Shown: positions 15,656-24,377, counted from the first letter of the stretch. The stretch is 64,000 bases of DNA from Rubrivivax sp. (GCA_019635315.1 JAHBZT010000008.1:1-64000), one strand, 5' to 3'. The notes: a model not told the origin generated them from the letters alone. Translations and numbers: made by a program.

Positions 15656-16987
15656 CTACATGCGCGCCAGCCAGGTGGACAGCGCCGGAAAGGCGGCCAG
15701 CAGCACCAGCGTGGCCACCATCACCAGCACGAACGGGAAGGTGCCGACGAAGATGTCCTTCAGGCTGATGCGCGGGTCGTTCAGCGCCGACTTCACCGTG
15801 TAGACCGAGAGTCCGAACGGCGGCGTCAGCAGCCCGATCTCGACCGCCACCACGGTGATGACGCCGAACCAGATCAGGTCCATGCCGAAGGCGCTGGCGA
15901 TCGGCAGCACGATGGGCATCATGATCAGCAGGATCGACACCGAGTCGATGATGCAGCCCAGCGCCACGACCACCAGCACGTAGACCAGCAGGAAGCCCCA
16001 GGGCCCGAGCCCGAGCTCGGTGATCGTGCTGGTCAGCGTGGCCGGCATGCCGGTCAGCGCCAGCATGCGGCTGTACAGCGACGCGGCGACGATCAGGAAC
16101 AGTACCGCCACCGACACGTAGCCGGTCTCCACCAGCACCTGCCACAGGCCTTTCCAGCTCAGGCGCCGGCGCGCCAGCGCGATCACCAGCGCCCCCGCCG
16201 CGCCCACCGCGCCGGCCTCGGTGGGCGTGAACAGCCCGCTGTAGATGCCGCCCAGCACGAGCGCGATCAGCAGCAGGATGGGCACGAACTTGCGCGTCGC
16301 GCTGGCCCAGGTCTCGCTGCTGCCGTCGTCGGCATGGGCGCCGGCCTCGACGCTGGCGCCGCGGCCGCCCATCTTCTCGGGGTTCAGCACCGCCAGCACG
16401 ACGATCAGCAGCGCATAGCCCGCGGCCAGCAGCAGCCCGGGCACGATGCCGGCCAGGAACATGCGGCCGATCGACTCCTCGGCCAGCACGCCGTAGATGA
16501 TCATCAGCAGGCTGGGCGGGATCAGCATGCCCAGCACCGACGAACCGGCGACGACGCCGACGCTGAAGCGCGGCGAATAGCCGTGGCGGATCATCTCCGG
16601 CACCGCGACCTTGGTGAAGACCGAGGCCGACGCGATCGAGATGCCGGTGATCGCCGCGAAGACCGCGTTGGCGCCCACGGTGGCCAGCCCGAGGCCGCCG
16701 CGCACCTTGCGCAGCAGCCACTGGAAGACGTCGAAGGTGTCGCGCCCCATGCCGGAGACGCTGACGAACATGCCCATCAGCACGAACAGCGGCACGACGC
16801 CGAACAGGTAGTCGCGAATCGCGTCGTTGGCCGCCGCGGCGACGAAGCGCGACGCGATGTCCGGGCCCTTCATCAGCGTCACGCCGACGAAGGAGGTGGC
16901 AATCAGCGCGATGCCGACATGCATGCCGAAATAGATGCCGGCCAGCATCAGCCCGATGGCCAGCACGCCGATCTGCAGGTCGCTCAT
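15656..16987 (-). CDS. TRAP transporter large permease DctM
   Basis: A 443-residue inner-membrane protein with about 12 hydrophobic segments. Family motifs are G-M-H-V-G-I-A-L near the start, G-S-S-V-L-G-M-L-I-P-P-S in the middle and L-L-T-P-P-F-G-L-S-V near the C-terminus. DctM forms the transport channel of TRAP systems and uses a sodium gradient. The ATG at 16987 overlaps the dctQ stop by four bases (ATGA), indicating translational coupling. A loop of about 30 polar residues (E-K-M-G-G-R-G onward) splits the two halves. It forms a complete transporter with the two genes upstream. Confidence 0.92.
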   Translation of the reverse strand: MSDLQIGVLAIGLMLAGIYFGMHVGIALIATSFVGVTLMKGPDIASRFVAAAANDAIRDYLFGVVPLFVLMGMFVSVSGMGRDTFDVFQWLLRKVRGGLGLATVGANAVFAAITGISIASASVFTKVAVPEMIRHGYSPRFSVGVVAGSSVLGMLIPPSLLMIIYGVLAEESIGRMFLAGIVPGLLLAAGYALLIVVLAVLNPEKMGGRGASVEAGAHADDGSSETWASATRKFVPILLLIALVLGGIYSGLFTPTEAGAVGAAGALVIALARRRLSWKGLWQVLVETGYVSVAVLFLIVAASLYSRMLALTGMPATLTSTITELGLGPWGFLLVYVLVVVALGCIIDSVSILLIMMPIVLPIASAFGMDLIWFGVITVVAVEIGLLTPPFGLSVYTVKSALNDPRISLKDIFVGTFPFVLVMVATLVLLAAFPALSTWLARM

Positions 16988-17544
16988 CGAGCCAGCTCCC
17001 GGTGGCGGACCGCTTCGCGCGCGTCCTGCGCGGCCAGCAGCAGGTACTGGACGGCGGCCAGCGTGGCGCCCAGGATGACCACGCCGCGCATCGGCCAGGT
17101 CGGGAAGGTGAAGACCCCCTCGATGCCCAGGAACTCGTTGTTCGCCCACGAGCGCACGAAGGCCGGCCACGACGCGTAGGCGATCACGCCGCAGGCGAAG
17201 GCGCCGACCAGCGCGTAGGCGCCGCGCAGCAGCCGCCCGGCGCGCGGGCGGCGCATCGCGAAGGGGTCGATGAAGAGGTCGGCGCGCGACATGCGGCCAT
17301 GGCGCAGCGTGGACGGCAGCTGCAGGAAGACGATGACGATGATCGACGCCGCCACCAGCTCGGCCACGCCGTCGATCGGCCGGTTGGCCAGGTTGCGCAG
17401 CAGCACGTCGCTGCACATCAGGACCATCACGGCGCCGATGACCACCGAGCCGACGGCGTTGAGCCCGTCGACCAGCAGCCCGAAGGGGCTGCGCGGGGGC
17501 TCGGCGGCCCCCGCCTGCGCCGTTTCCTGCGCCGCGGAACTCAC
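16984..17544 (-). CDS. TRAP transporter small permease DctQ
   Basis: A 186-residue membrane protein with four hydrophobic segments, the normal topology of DctQ, which holds DctM to the receptor. The family pattern D-V-L-L-R-N-L-A-N-R-P-I-D-G-V-A-E-L is at about residues 49-66, and R-H-G-R-M-S-R-A-D-L follows. The most likely start is GTG at 17544, which overlaps the stop of the dctP gene in the sequence GTGA. No ATG fits the expected N-terminus. The product ends with a short basic tail. Coupled on both sides by 4-bp overlaps. Confidence 0.88.
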   Translation of the reverse strand: MSSAAQETAQAGAAEPPRSPFGLLVDGLNAVGSVVIGAVMVLMCSDVLLRNLANRPIDGVAELVAASIIVIVFLQLPSTLRHGRMSRADLFIDPFAMRRPRAGRLLRGAYALVGAFACGVIAYASWPAFVRSWANNEFLGIEGVFTFPTWPMRGVVILGATLAAVQYLLLAAQDAREAVRHRELAR

Positions 17545-18650
17545 AGTTCCTTGTCCCACTCGCGCGCCGGCTTCACGCCGCGGGCGCGCAGCGCGTCCAT
17601 GTAGGTCTTGACCACCGCGGTGGCGGCGGCGCTGCGCGCCGGGCTGGCCTTGGCCCAGTCGCCCGCCAGGTTGGGCATCGTGCGAACCCACTTCTCGCGC
17701 TCGGCCGGCGGCAGCGGCGTCACCGTCACCGGCGGGTTCTGCTTGGCGCCGACCTCGGCCATGGTCTTCAGCGCACCCTCGTAACGCTGCATCAGCGTCT
17801 CGCCGAGCACGCGGCTGTATTCGAGGCCGACCTCCTTGAAGATCTTCTGCACCTCCGGCGGCAGCTTGCCGAAGCTGTCCTTGTTCATCGCCATGCCGCC
17901 GTTGTAGACGGCACCGATGTTGACCGTGGTGATGTAGGGCGCCACCTCGTAGATCTTGTTCGGCAGGATGCCGGTGCTGATGCTGATGGTGCCTTCGCTG
18001 ACCCCGGTCTGGATGTCGGTGTAGTAGCTGGTCAGCGAGCCGTCCACCGGCACCGCGCCGGAGCCGCGCAGCCACAGGCCCAGCGAGCCCGGCGCGCTGA
18101 TCTTGCGGCCCTTCAGGTCGTCGTAGCTGCGCACCGGCGCCTTCGTGAACAGGTGGTAGGTGTCCACGCCGCTGGCGCCCAGGAAGACCAGGTTGTTGCG
18201 GTCCCACTCGGCCTTCAGCGCCGGCACCTTCTCGTTCATCTCGTTGGCGATGGCCAGCACGATGCGCACGTCGTCGGTCGTGAAGGGCGTGACGGTGGTG
18301 AACTGCGACAGCGGCATCTTCGCCGCCTCGAGGTTGTGGAAGACCCAGCCGATGTCGGTGACGCCCTGCTCGACGCTCGTGAGCGTGGCGTTCATCTTGT
18401 AGAGCTGGCCGCCGTAGGCCTCGCGCCACTCGATCTTGTAGCCCTTGCCCAGCGCCTCGACGCGCTTGTTGACCTCGGGCACGAACAGCGTGCTCATCAG
18501 CCCCACCCAGGGCAGCGTGGCCGGGTGGCTGCTGGCGATGGTCAGGCGGAAGGTCTGCCCCGTCTGAGCAGCGGCCGGCAGCGTGAAGGCCGCCGCCGCG
18601 GCGGCCGCGGCCAGCGCCACGGCGGCGCGGGTGAAGGTTCGCTTGTTCAT
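17541..18650 (-). CDS. TRAP transporter substrate-binding protein DctP of module B
   Basis: A 369-residue periplasmic receptor. It has an Ala-rich Sec signal peptide (residues 1-30, ending A-A-A-Q-T) and the same mature layout as the orphan receptor at 8687-9784, for example I-A-S-S-H-P-A-T-L-P-W-V-G, T-S-V-E-Q-G-V-T-D-I-G-W-V-F and Y-T-D-I-Q-T-G-V-S-E-G. It is directly followed by dctQ and dctM, so it completes a three-part transporter for an organic acid. It starts 20 bp after the stop of the dioxygenase-like gene. The ligand is probably an aromatic or other carboxylate tied to the module; this is inferred. Confidence 0.9.
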   Translation of the reverse strand: MNKRTFTRAAVALAAAAAAAAFTLPAAAQTGQTFRLTIASSHPATLPWVGLMSTLFVPEVNKRVEALGKGYKIEWREAYGGQLYKMNATLTSVEQGVTDIGWVFHNLEAAKMPLSQFTTVTPFTTDDVRIVLAIANEMNEKVPALKAEWDRNNLVFLGASGVDTYHLFTKAPVRSYDDLKGRKISAPGSLGLWLRGSGAVPVDGSLTSYYTDIQTGVSEGTISISTGILPNKIYEVAPYITTVNIGAVYNGGMAMNKDSFGKLPPEVQKIFKEVGLEYSRVLGETLMQRYEGALKTMAEVGAKQNPPVTVTPLPPAEREKWVRTMPNLAGDWAKASPARSAAATAVVKTYMDALRARGVKPAREWDKEL

Positions 18651-18670
18651 GGCCTTGTCTCCTGGGTTGG

Positions 18671-19552
18671 TCAATCGGAAGGCGGCCGCGCGGCCGGGGC
18701 GCGGTCGAGCACGAAATCGAAGTCCAGCGTGTGGAAGGGCACGGCGCTCGTGCCGCCGTCGGGCGTGGGGCCGGGTTCGTGCCGCGCCCAGTCGGCCACC
18801 AGCGAGCCGCGCACGCCGAAGACGGCGTCGCTGTCCAGCCAGCGGTCGCCGCCGCGGAAGACCTGGGTCAGCAGCCGCCGGTAGCCCGGCGCATCGACCG
18901 CGACATGCAGGTGCGCCGGGCGCCAGGGGTGACGCCCGAGCTGCTGCAGCAGCCGGCCGACCGGCCCGTCGTGCGGGATCGCGTGTGTGCCGGCGAGCAT
19001 GCCGCGGCACTGGAAGCGGCCGTCCGGCCCGCTGACCGCCGCGCCGCGCGGCCCGTCGTGGCCGCCGGCGGCCGCGGCCGGCCAGACGCGGACCTCGGCG
19101 CCGGCCACCGGCGCGCCGTCCAGCGCCCGCACCTGGCCGCGCACGAAGCAGGGTTCGCCGGCGACGGCGGCCGCGTGGCGGTCGTCGTCGGCCGGCAGCG
19201 GGGCCGCGTGGTCGTGCCCGTCGTCACCGGCGCCGGCGTGCAGCGGCCCGGGCACGGTGGCTTCGGTGCAGCCCTTGGGCACGCGGTGGTTGAGCGCGCT
19301 GACCAGCATCGACAGGCCCAGCGTGTCGGACAGCAGCGCCAGCTCCTGCCGGCGGGCGTCGCCGTGGCGGCCGGCTTCGGCGAGGAAATGCAGGCCGGCA
19401 CGCCACTCGGCTTCGGTCAGCCGCACTTCGCGCGCGAAGGCGTGCAGGTGCTGCACCAGGCTGGTCATCACGTCGCGCAGCCGCGCGTCGCTCGCCTGTG
19501 CATGGCGCGCGATGACGGCCTGGGTGATGTTGTCCTCGTCGATGTGGCGCAC
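18671..19552 (-). CDS. Intradiol dioxygenase-like protein lacking both tyrosine iron ligands
   Basis: A 293-residue protein that aligns throughout with hydroxyquinol 1,2-dioxygenases and with the module A enzyme: L-L-S-D-T-L-G-L-S-M-L-V, N-H-R-V-P-K-G-C-T-E-A-T-V, G-R-H-P-W-R-P-A-H-L-H and L-D-S-D-A-V-F-G-V-R-G-S-L-V. The histidine ligands are present (His214, His216). Where Tyr168 and Tyr202 stand in the module A protein, this one has His165 (A-G-G-H-D-G) and His190 (G-T-H-A-I-P-H-D-G-P). If iron is bound, it would be by four histidines. The protein could catalyse another reaction or be degenerate, though the reading frame is fully intact. It is encoded first in module B, divergent from a LysR gene. 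Confidence 0.8.
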   Translation of the reverse strand: MRHIDEDNITQAVIARHAQASDARLRDVMTSLVQHLHAFAREVRLTEAEWRAGLHFLAEAGRHGDARRQELALLSDTLGLSMLVSALNHRVPKGCTEATVPGPLHAGAGDDGHDHAAPLPADDDRHAAAVAGEPCFVRGQVRALDGAPVAGAEVRVWPAAAAGGHDGPRGAAVSGPDGRFQCRGMLAGTHAIPHDGPVGRLLQQLGRHPWRPAHLHVAVDAPGYRRLLTQVFRGGDRWLDSDAVFGVRGSLVADWARHEPGPTPDGGTSAVPFHTLDFDFVLDRAPAARPPSD

Positions 19553-19655
19553 GGCAGGGGCGGCGGGCGGACTGGGGTTTGCCGGGTCGGTTTACGGTGC
19601 CGGCGGAATCTAGACTGCACGCCATGCGGCACAAAGCGCGGCACGGCAAAGCTCA

Positions 19656-19671
19656 TTTCCGGTCACGGAAA
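19656..19671. promoter_or_regulatory. Putative LysR operator of module B
   Basis: TTTCCGGTCACGGAAA is a perfect inverted repeat (6-bp arms, 4-bp centre) containing a T-N11-A core. It lies 14 bp upstream of the LysR start codon in the 133-bp gap shared with the divergent dioxygenase-like gene. Position and symmetry suit autoregulation and control of the divergent promoter. Confidence 0.5.
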
Positions 19672-19685
19672 AACTGCGGGTAAAC

Positions 19686-20600
19686 ATGGATCGCTGGACC
19701 GAGATCGAGCTGTTCGTGCAGGTCGCCGAGCTCGGCAGCCTGTCGCGCGCGGCCGAGGCGCTGGACCTGTCCAACGCCGCCGCCAGCCGCCACCTGGCAG
19801 CGCTGGAGGAACGGCTGGCGGCGCGCCTGGTGCAGCGCAATACGCGCCGCCTGGCGCTGACCGAGGTCGGCGAGAGCTTCTACGCCCGCTGCAAGCCGCT
19901 GCTGGCCGAGCTGCGCGACGCCGAGACCGCCGTCAACGAGGCCGTGCTCAAGCCCACCGGCGTGCTGCGCATCACCGCGTCGCTGAGCTTCAGCGTCATC
20001 CACATCGCGCCGCTGCTGCCCGAGTTCACCGCGCGCTACCCCGGGCTGCGCGTGGAGGTGGTGGTGGCCAACCGCTACCAGGACCTGCTGGAGAACGGCA
20101 TCGACGTCGCGATCCGCAACCGCGAGTTCGAGAACGACTCGGCGATCACCGTGCGCCGCCTGGCCGAGACCAAGCGCGTGCTGGCCGCGTCGCCGCAGTA
20201 CCTGCAGCGCCACGGCACGCCGGCGGCGCCCGAGGACCTGGCGCGCCACGCGATGCTGATCTACAACCTGGCCAACCAGCCCGACAAGCTGCGCTTCACG
20301 CGCGCGGGCGAGGTCAAGGTGATCCCGGTGCAGGGCCTGCTGGAGGCCAACGACGGCCAGGTCATCCGCGCCGCCGCGCTGCGCCACCTGGGCCTGCTGG
20401 TGCAGCCGATGTACATCATCCACGACGACGTCATCGCCGGCCGCCTGGTGCCGGTGCTGCAGGACTGGGAACTGCCGCGGCTGACGATCAACATCGCCTA
20501 CCCGACACGCCGCCACCTGCCGGCCAAGGTGCGCTGCTTCGTCGACTTCCTGGTCGAGCAGTTCGAGAAGCAGGACTTCGAGAGAAGGTGGACGGCGTAG
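19686..20600 (+). CDS. LysR-family transcriptional regulator of module B
   Basis: A 304-residue regulator. The winged helix-turn-helix covers residues 1-60 (E-I-E-L-F-V-Q-V-A-E-L-G-S-L-S-R-A-A-E-A-L, then A-A-A-S-R-H-L-A-A-L-E). The inducer domain from about residue 90 starts G-V-L-R-I-T-A-S and resembles the DsdC/PtxR-like subgroup with Y-P-G-L-R-V-E-V. It is only distantly similar to the LysR protein of module A, so the two modules did not simply copy their regulators. Divergent from the dioxygenase-like gene, with a perfect 16-bp dyad in between. Confidence 0.9.
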   Translation: MDRWTEIELFVQVAELGSLSRAAEALDLSNAAASRHLAALEERLAARLVQRNTRRLALTEVGESFYARCKPLLAELRDAETAVNEAVLKPTGVLRITASLSFSVIHIAPLLPEFTARYPGLRVEVVVANRYQDLLENGIDVAIRNREFENDSAITVRRLAETKRVLAASPQYLQRHGTPAAPEDLARHAMLIYNLANQPDKLRFTRAGEVKVIPVQGLLEANDGQVIRAAALRHLGLLVQPMYIIHDDVIAGRLVPVLQDWELPRLTINIAYPTRRHLPAKVRCFVDFLVEQFEKQDFERRWTA

Positions 20601-20707
20601 GCGGCTGCGCATTGGCCATCGGCAGCGGCCGCTCCGGCCCGCGCTACGGAACCCCGGCCCGCGGCTGCGGTCCCACCCCCTCCTTCGGTACCTAACGAGG
20701 AGACGAC

Positions 20708-21187
20708 ATGGGACAGATGCTGCGCTGCAAGGAGTGCGACGGCGAGATGACACTGACGCCGCTGCCGCCCATCGAGGGCGAGGAACATGGGCTGCACATG
20801 AAGATCGCCGGCCTGCCGGCGCTGCGCTGCAGCAACGGCCATGCCCGCTTCGTGGCACCGGCCTTTCCGTCGCAGTTCCTGGACCGCCTGCTGTCGGCGC
20901 CGGACCTGGTGCCGCTGGACGCGGCGGCCGAGAAGGGTTTCCTGCGCAAGCGCTACTGCTGCCCGGCCTGCGGCCAGGTGCTGGACACCCACGAGGCCGG
21001 CCGCGTGCAGGCCGAGCATGCGATGGACTACGAAGGCCTGGCGCCCATCGCCGTGCACGTGGACCTGCCGGCCTACCGCTGTGCCGCCTGCGGGCACGAA
21101 TGCGTCGAGCCACGCGAGACCCTGGTCAGCGACCTGATGAAGGCCTCGGCCCACGCGTTCCGCGCGGCGCACATCGCGCCGGGCTGA
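20708..21187 (+). CDS. Zinc-ribbon protein of unknown function
   Basis: A 159-residue hydrophilic protein with several paired cysteines. C-K-E-C is at residues 7-10 and C-S-N-G-H at 41-45, the two halves of one ribbon. C-C-P-A-C-G-Q and C-A-A-C-G-H-E-C follow in the C-terminal half. This layout suggests two zinc ribbons in tandem. There is no signal peptide or membrane segment. AACGAGGAGACGAC precedes the ATG at 20708, a strong ribosome-binding site. I do not recognise the family. It stands alone between the LysR gene and the next small gene and is not obviously linked to either. Confidence 0.65.
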   Translation: MGQMLRCKECDGEMTLTPLPPIEGEEHGLHMKIAGLPALRCSNGHARFVAPAFPSQFLDRLLSAPDLVPLDAAAEKGFLRKRYCCPACGQVLDTHEAGRVQAEHAMDYEGLAPIAVHVDLPAYRCAACGHECVEPRETLVSDLMKASAHAFRAAHIAPG

Positions 21188-21267
21188 ACCGTCGCGGCCG
21201 CGGGTCCGTACCGGCCGTCCGTGCGGCGGGCCGCACGGCAGCAGACAATGCGCCGCATGGTGAAGTC

Positions 21268-21981
21268 ATGATGTTGGGCTGCGCCGCGCTGGCGATGTGG
21301 TGGGACATGGCGGCGGAGTTCCGCCGCGAGTTCGAGCACTGGCACAGCCACGAGCACTTTCCCGAACGGCTGGCGCTGCCCGGCTTCCTGCGTGCCTCGC
21401 GCTGGCTGGCGGCCGACGGCGGCGAAGGGGTCTTCGTGTTGTACGAACTGCAGGACCACGCGGTGCTGTCGTCGCCGGCCTACCGGCAGCGGCTGGACGC
21501 ACCCACGCCCTGGTCGACGCGGCTGATGCCGCAGCACCGCCACATGCAGCGCGCGCAGTGCCATGTGCTGGTGTCGCGCGGCGCGGTGGTCGCCGCGCAG
21601 GCGATGACGCTGCGCTTCGCGTTGCCCGCCGGCGCCCCAGCGGCGGCCCGCACCGAGGCCTGGGCCGCGCTGGCCGCCGATACCGTCGCGCAGCCGGGCA
21701 TGGCCGGCCTGCACCTGCTGCGTCACGAGGCCCCGCCGGGTGCGCCGACGACCGAACAGCGCCTGCGCGGTGGCGACGCCGCGCCCGATGCGGTGGCCGT
21801 CGCCTGCGCCTACGAGACCGCAGCGCTGGAGCAGCTGCAGCAGCGGCTGCGCGAGCAGGCGTCGGCACTGAGCCTGGGGCTGGCTTCGGTGGACGCGGCC
21901 GGGCGCTACCGGTTGTCGCTGTCGGCGCTGGCCGCAGACGTCGGCGACCTGCCGGCGGTGGCGATGCCGCCGGCCGGCTGA
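21268..21981 (+). CDS. Hypothetical protein, EthD/dimeric-barrel-like
   Basis: A 237-residue protein. The first part, M-W-W-D-M-A-A-E-F-R-R-E-F-E-H-W-H-S-H-E-H-F then P-E-R-L-A-L-P-G-F-L-R-A-S-R-W, resembles the start of EthD/DUF-type ferredoxin-like barrels. In those proteins an H-x-x-E-H-x-P-E-R segment precedes a small beta-alpha barrel. A second, weaker barrel-like half follows (A-M-T-L-R-F-A-L, then P-G-M-A-G-L-H-L-L-R). Two adjacent ATG codons at 21268 and 21271 can start it. No signal peptide. Function unknown; some relatives handle aromatic or polyketide intermediates. Confidence 0.55.
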   Translation: MMLGCAALAMWWDMAAEFRREFEHWHSHEHFPERLALPGFLRASRWLAADGGEGVFVLYELQDHAVLSSPAYRQRLDAPTPWSTRLMPQHRHMQRAQCHVLVSRGAVVAAQAMTLRFALPAGAPAAARTEAWAALAADTVAQPGMAGLHLLRHEAPPGAPTTEQRLRGGDAAPDAVAVACAYETAALEQLQQRLREQASALSLGLASVDAAGRYRLSLSALAADVGDLPAVAMPPAG

Positions 21982-22015
21982 GCAAGGCGTCCGCGGACGC
22001 GCGATCCGTTGCGGA

Positions 22016-23044
22016 TCAGGCGGCGCCGTGCTCGCGCCGCAGCATCCGCGCCGCCCCGACCATCGCCTCGAGCTTGCCCACCGCCACCTCGCGCGGCAGG
22101 TATTTCATGCCGCAGTCCGGGGCCAGGATCACGCGCTCCTTGGCGACAAAGGGCAGCGCGCGGCGGATGCGGTCGGCCACCACCTCGGGCGTCTCGACGG
22201 CCATGTCCGACAGGTCGATGCAGCCGACCATGATCTGCTTGTCGTCCAGCTGCGCGAGCACCGAGCAGTCCAGGTGGCTCTGCGCGGTCTCGATGGAGAC
22301 CTGCTTGCAGCCGCAGCCGCGCAGCTCGGGCAGGAAGCTGTAGCCGCTGGGGCGCTCGTGGATGATGGCTGCGTAGCCGAAGCAGATGTGCACCGCCGTC
22401 GTGCCGGTGATGCCGTCCAGCGCCGCATTCAGCGCCTTCAGGCCATACTGGCGCGCCTTCTCCGGCCGCGCCTGCATGTAGGGCTCGTCGATCTGCACGA
22501 CGTCGGCGCCGGCGGCGAAGAGGTCCTTGATCTCGGCATTGACCGCCGCCGCATAGTCCATCGCGGCTTCCTCGTCGCTGGCGTAGAAGTCGTTCTGCGC
22601 CTGGCAGCTCATCGTGAACGGGCCGGGCACGGTGATCTTGACCTGGCGCGTCGTGTGCTTCTTCAGGAACAGCAGGTCCTCGACCTCCACCGCATGCTTG
22701 CGGCGGATGCGCCCGGTGATGCGCGGCACCGGGTTCGGGTGGCCGCTGCGGTCCAGCGCGGTGCCCGGGTTGTCCAGGTCCACGCCTTCCAGCGCGGTGG
22801 CGAAGCGGTTGCTGTAGCTCTCGCGCCGGATCTCGCCGTCGGTGACGATGTCCAGCCCGGCGTCCTCCTGGGCGCGGATGGCCAGCAGCGTCGCGTCCTC
22901 CCAGGCCTGCTGCAGCCAGGGCTCGGCGACGCGCCAGAGCTCCTTCGCGCGCACGCGCGGCGGAAAGCGGCCGGCGAGCTTCTGGCGGTCGATCAGCCAG
23001 TCGGGCTGCGGGAAGCTGCCGACGATGGTGGTGGGAAACAGCAT
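22016..23044 (-). CDS. MetE C-terminal-domain-like protein (cobalamin-independent methyltransferase family)
   Basis: A 342-residue protein covering only the catalytic C-terminal barrel of cobalamin-independent methionine synthase. The zinc site is recognisable: His219 and Cys221 in A-V-H-I-C-F-G-Y, Glu252 in S-I-E-T-A-Q, and Cys311 in A-P-D-C-G-M-K-Y-L. The start I-V-G-S-F-P-Q-P is typical. Stand-alone forms serve as methyl or other C-group transferases or work with corrinoid donors; some are encoded in aromatic catabolic clusters. GAGGAG precedes the ATG at 23044. It is transcribed away from the maleylacetate reductase gene, with a gap of 199 bp. I see no riboswitch structure in that gap. 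Confidence 0.8.
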   Translation of the reverse strand: MLFPTTIVGSFPQPDWLIDRQKLAGRFPPRVRAKELWRVAEPWLQQAWEDATLLAIRAQEDAGLDIVTDGEIRRESYSNRFATALEGVDLDNPGTALDRSGHPNPVPRITGRIRRKHAVEVEDLLFLKKHTTRQVKITVPGPFTMSCQAQNDFYASDEEAAMDYAAAVNAEIKDLFAAGADVVQIDEPYMQARPEKARQYGLKALNAALDGITGTTAVHICFGYAAIIHERPSGYSFLPELRGCGCKQVSIETAQSHLDCSVLAQLDDKQIMVGCIDLSDMAVETPEVVADRIRRALPFVAKERVILAPDCGMKYLPREVAVGKLEAMVGAARMLRREHGAA

Positions 23045-23243
23045 GGGGGCTCCTCGCGGTGGTTCGCGTGTTGTCGGGCCCGCGGCACGCGGCAGCGCGC
23101 CCAAGGCCGGGCATCGCGCGATTTCAGCAGGCCGCGCCGCGCCGTGGCAGCGGGCCTGCCCGGGGGTGGTGCCGGGCGTGGCGAAAAACTGTGTTCCGCC
23201 GCGGCGCTTCAAGCCGCGCGCGCCGCTTGCTGCAATCGCGTCC

Positions 23244-24326
23244 ATGCACGCCTTCATCTACCAGGCCCATCCGTCGCGCGTGGTCTTCGGCGCCGGCACG
23301 CTGCAGCAGCTGCCCGCGGAGGTGGACCGCCTGGGGGCGAAGCGCGCGCTCGTGCTGTGCACGCCCGAGCAGGCGGCCAGCGGCGAGCACGTGGCCGCGC
23401 TGCTGGGCGAGCGCGCCGCCGGCGTCTTCGCGCGCGCCGTGATGCACGTGCCGGTGGAGACCGCGCGCGCGGCGCGCGACGAGGCGCGGCGCCTGGGCGC
23501 CGACTGCGCGGTGGCCATCGGCGGCGGCTCCACCACCGGCCTGGGCAAGGCGATCGCGCTGGACAGCGGCCTGCCCATCGTCGCCGTGCCCACCACCTAT
23601 GCCGGCAGCGAGGTGACGCCGATCTGGGGCCTCACCGAGGCCGGCGTCAAGAAGACCGGGCGCGACCTGCGCGTGCTGCCGCGCACCGTGATCTACGACC
23701 CCGAGCTGACGCTGACGCTGCCGCTGGGCCTGACGGTGACGAGCGCGCTGAATGCCATCGCGCATGCGGCCGAGGGCCTGTATGCGCCGGACCTCAACCC
23801 GGTCGTCGCGCTGATGGCCGAGGAAGGCATCCGCGCCTGCGCCGCCGCGCTGCCGGCGCTGCGCGCGGATCCGCAGGACCTCGCGGCGCGCGGCGACGCG
23901 CTGTACGGCGCCTGGCTGTGCGGCATCGTGCTCGGCAGCACGACGATGGGCCTGCACCACAAGCTGTGCCACACGCTGGGCGGCAGCTTCAACCTGCCGC
24001 ATGCCGAGACGCACACCGTGGTGCTGCCGCATGCGCTGGCCTACAACGCGCCGGCGGCGCCGGACGCGATGGCGCGCATCGCGCGCGCGCTGGGCGCGGC
24101 CGGCCGGCCGGCCACCGCCGCCGGGGCGCCGGCGGCGCTGCAGGCGCTGGCGCGCGAGGCCGGCGCGCCGGTGTCGCTGGCCGCCCTCGGCATGCCGGCC
24201 GACGGGCTGGACCGCGCCGCGGATCTGGCCGTCGCCGCGCCCTACCCCAACCCGCAGCCGCTGCAACGCGCCGCGCTGCGCGCGCTGCTGCAGCGCGCTT
24301 ACGATGGCGCGCCGCCCGCCCCCTGA
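23244..24326 (+). CDS. Maleylacetate reductase
   Basis: A 360-residue iron-dependent alcohol-dehydrogenase-fold enzyme that reduces maleylacetate to 3-oxoadipate with NAD(P)H. The start F-I-Y-Q-A-H-P-S-R-V-V-F-G-A-G is the hallmark of the maleylacetate reductase subgroup. The cofactor motif G-G-G-S-T-T-G-L-G-K-A follows at about residues 93-103, then P-T-T-Y-A-G-S-E-V-T. Metal ligands are in the H-H-K-L-C-H-T-L-G-G and H-A-E-T-H segments. It lies directly upstream of the two 3-oxoadipate CoA-transferase genes, so the three would carry maleylacetate to 3-oxoadipyl-CoA. The intradiol dioxygenase encoded at 12865-13761 could supply the substrate. Confidence 0.9.
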   Translation: MHAFIYQAHPSRVVFGAGTLQQLPAEVDRLGAKRALVLCTPEQAASGEHVAALLGERAAGVFARAVMHVPVETARAARDEARRLGADCAVAIGGGSTTGLGKAIALDSGLPIVAVPTTYAGSEVTPIWGLTEAGVKKTGRDLRVLPRTVIYDPELTLTLPLGLTVTSALNAIAHAAEGLYAPDLNPVVALMAEEGIRACAAALPALRADPQDLAARGDALYGAWLCGIVLGSTTMGLHHKLCHTLGGSFNLPHAETHTVVLPHALAYNAPAAPDAMARIARALGAAGRPATAAGAPAALQALAREAGAPVSLAALGMPADGLDRAADLAVAAPYPNPQPLQRAALRALLQRAYDGAPPAP

Positions 24327-24377
24327 CCGCCCGCCCGACCGCCCGCCCGACCGCCCGACCGCCACGCGCACCCGACG

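Noticed and set aside
23045-23243. Possible cobalamin or SAM riboswitch before the MetE-like gene
   Set aside because: I looked for a B12 box or paired SAM-riboswitch elements in this 199-bp gap and saw none. GC-rich hairpins are present but without conserved cores.
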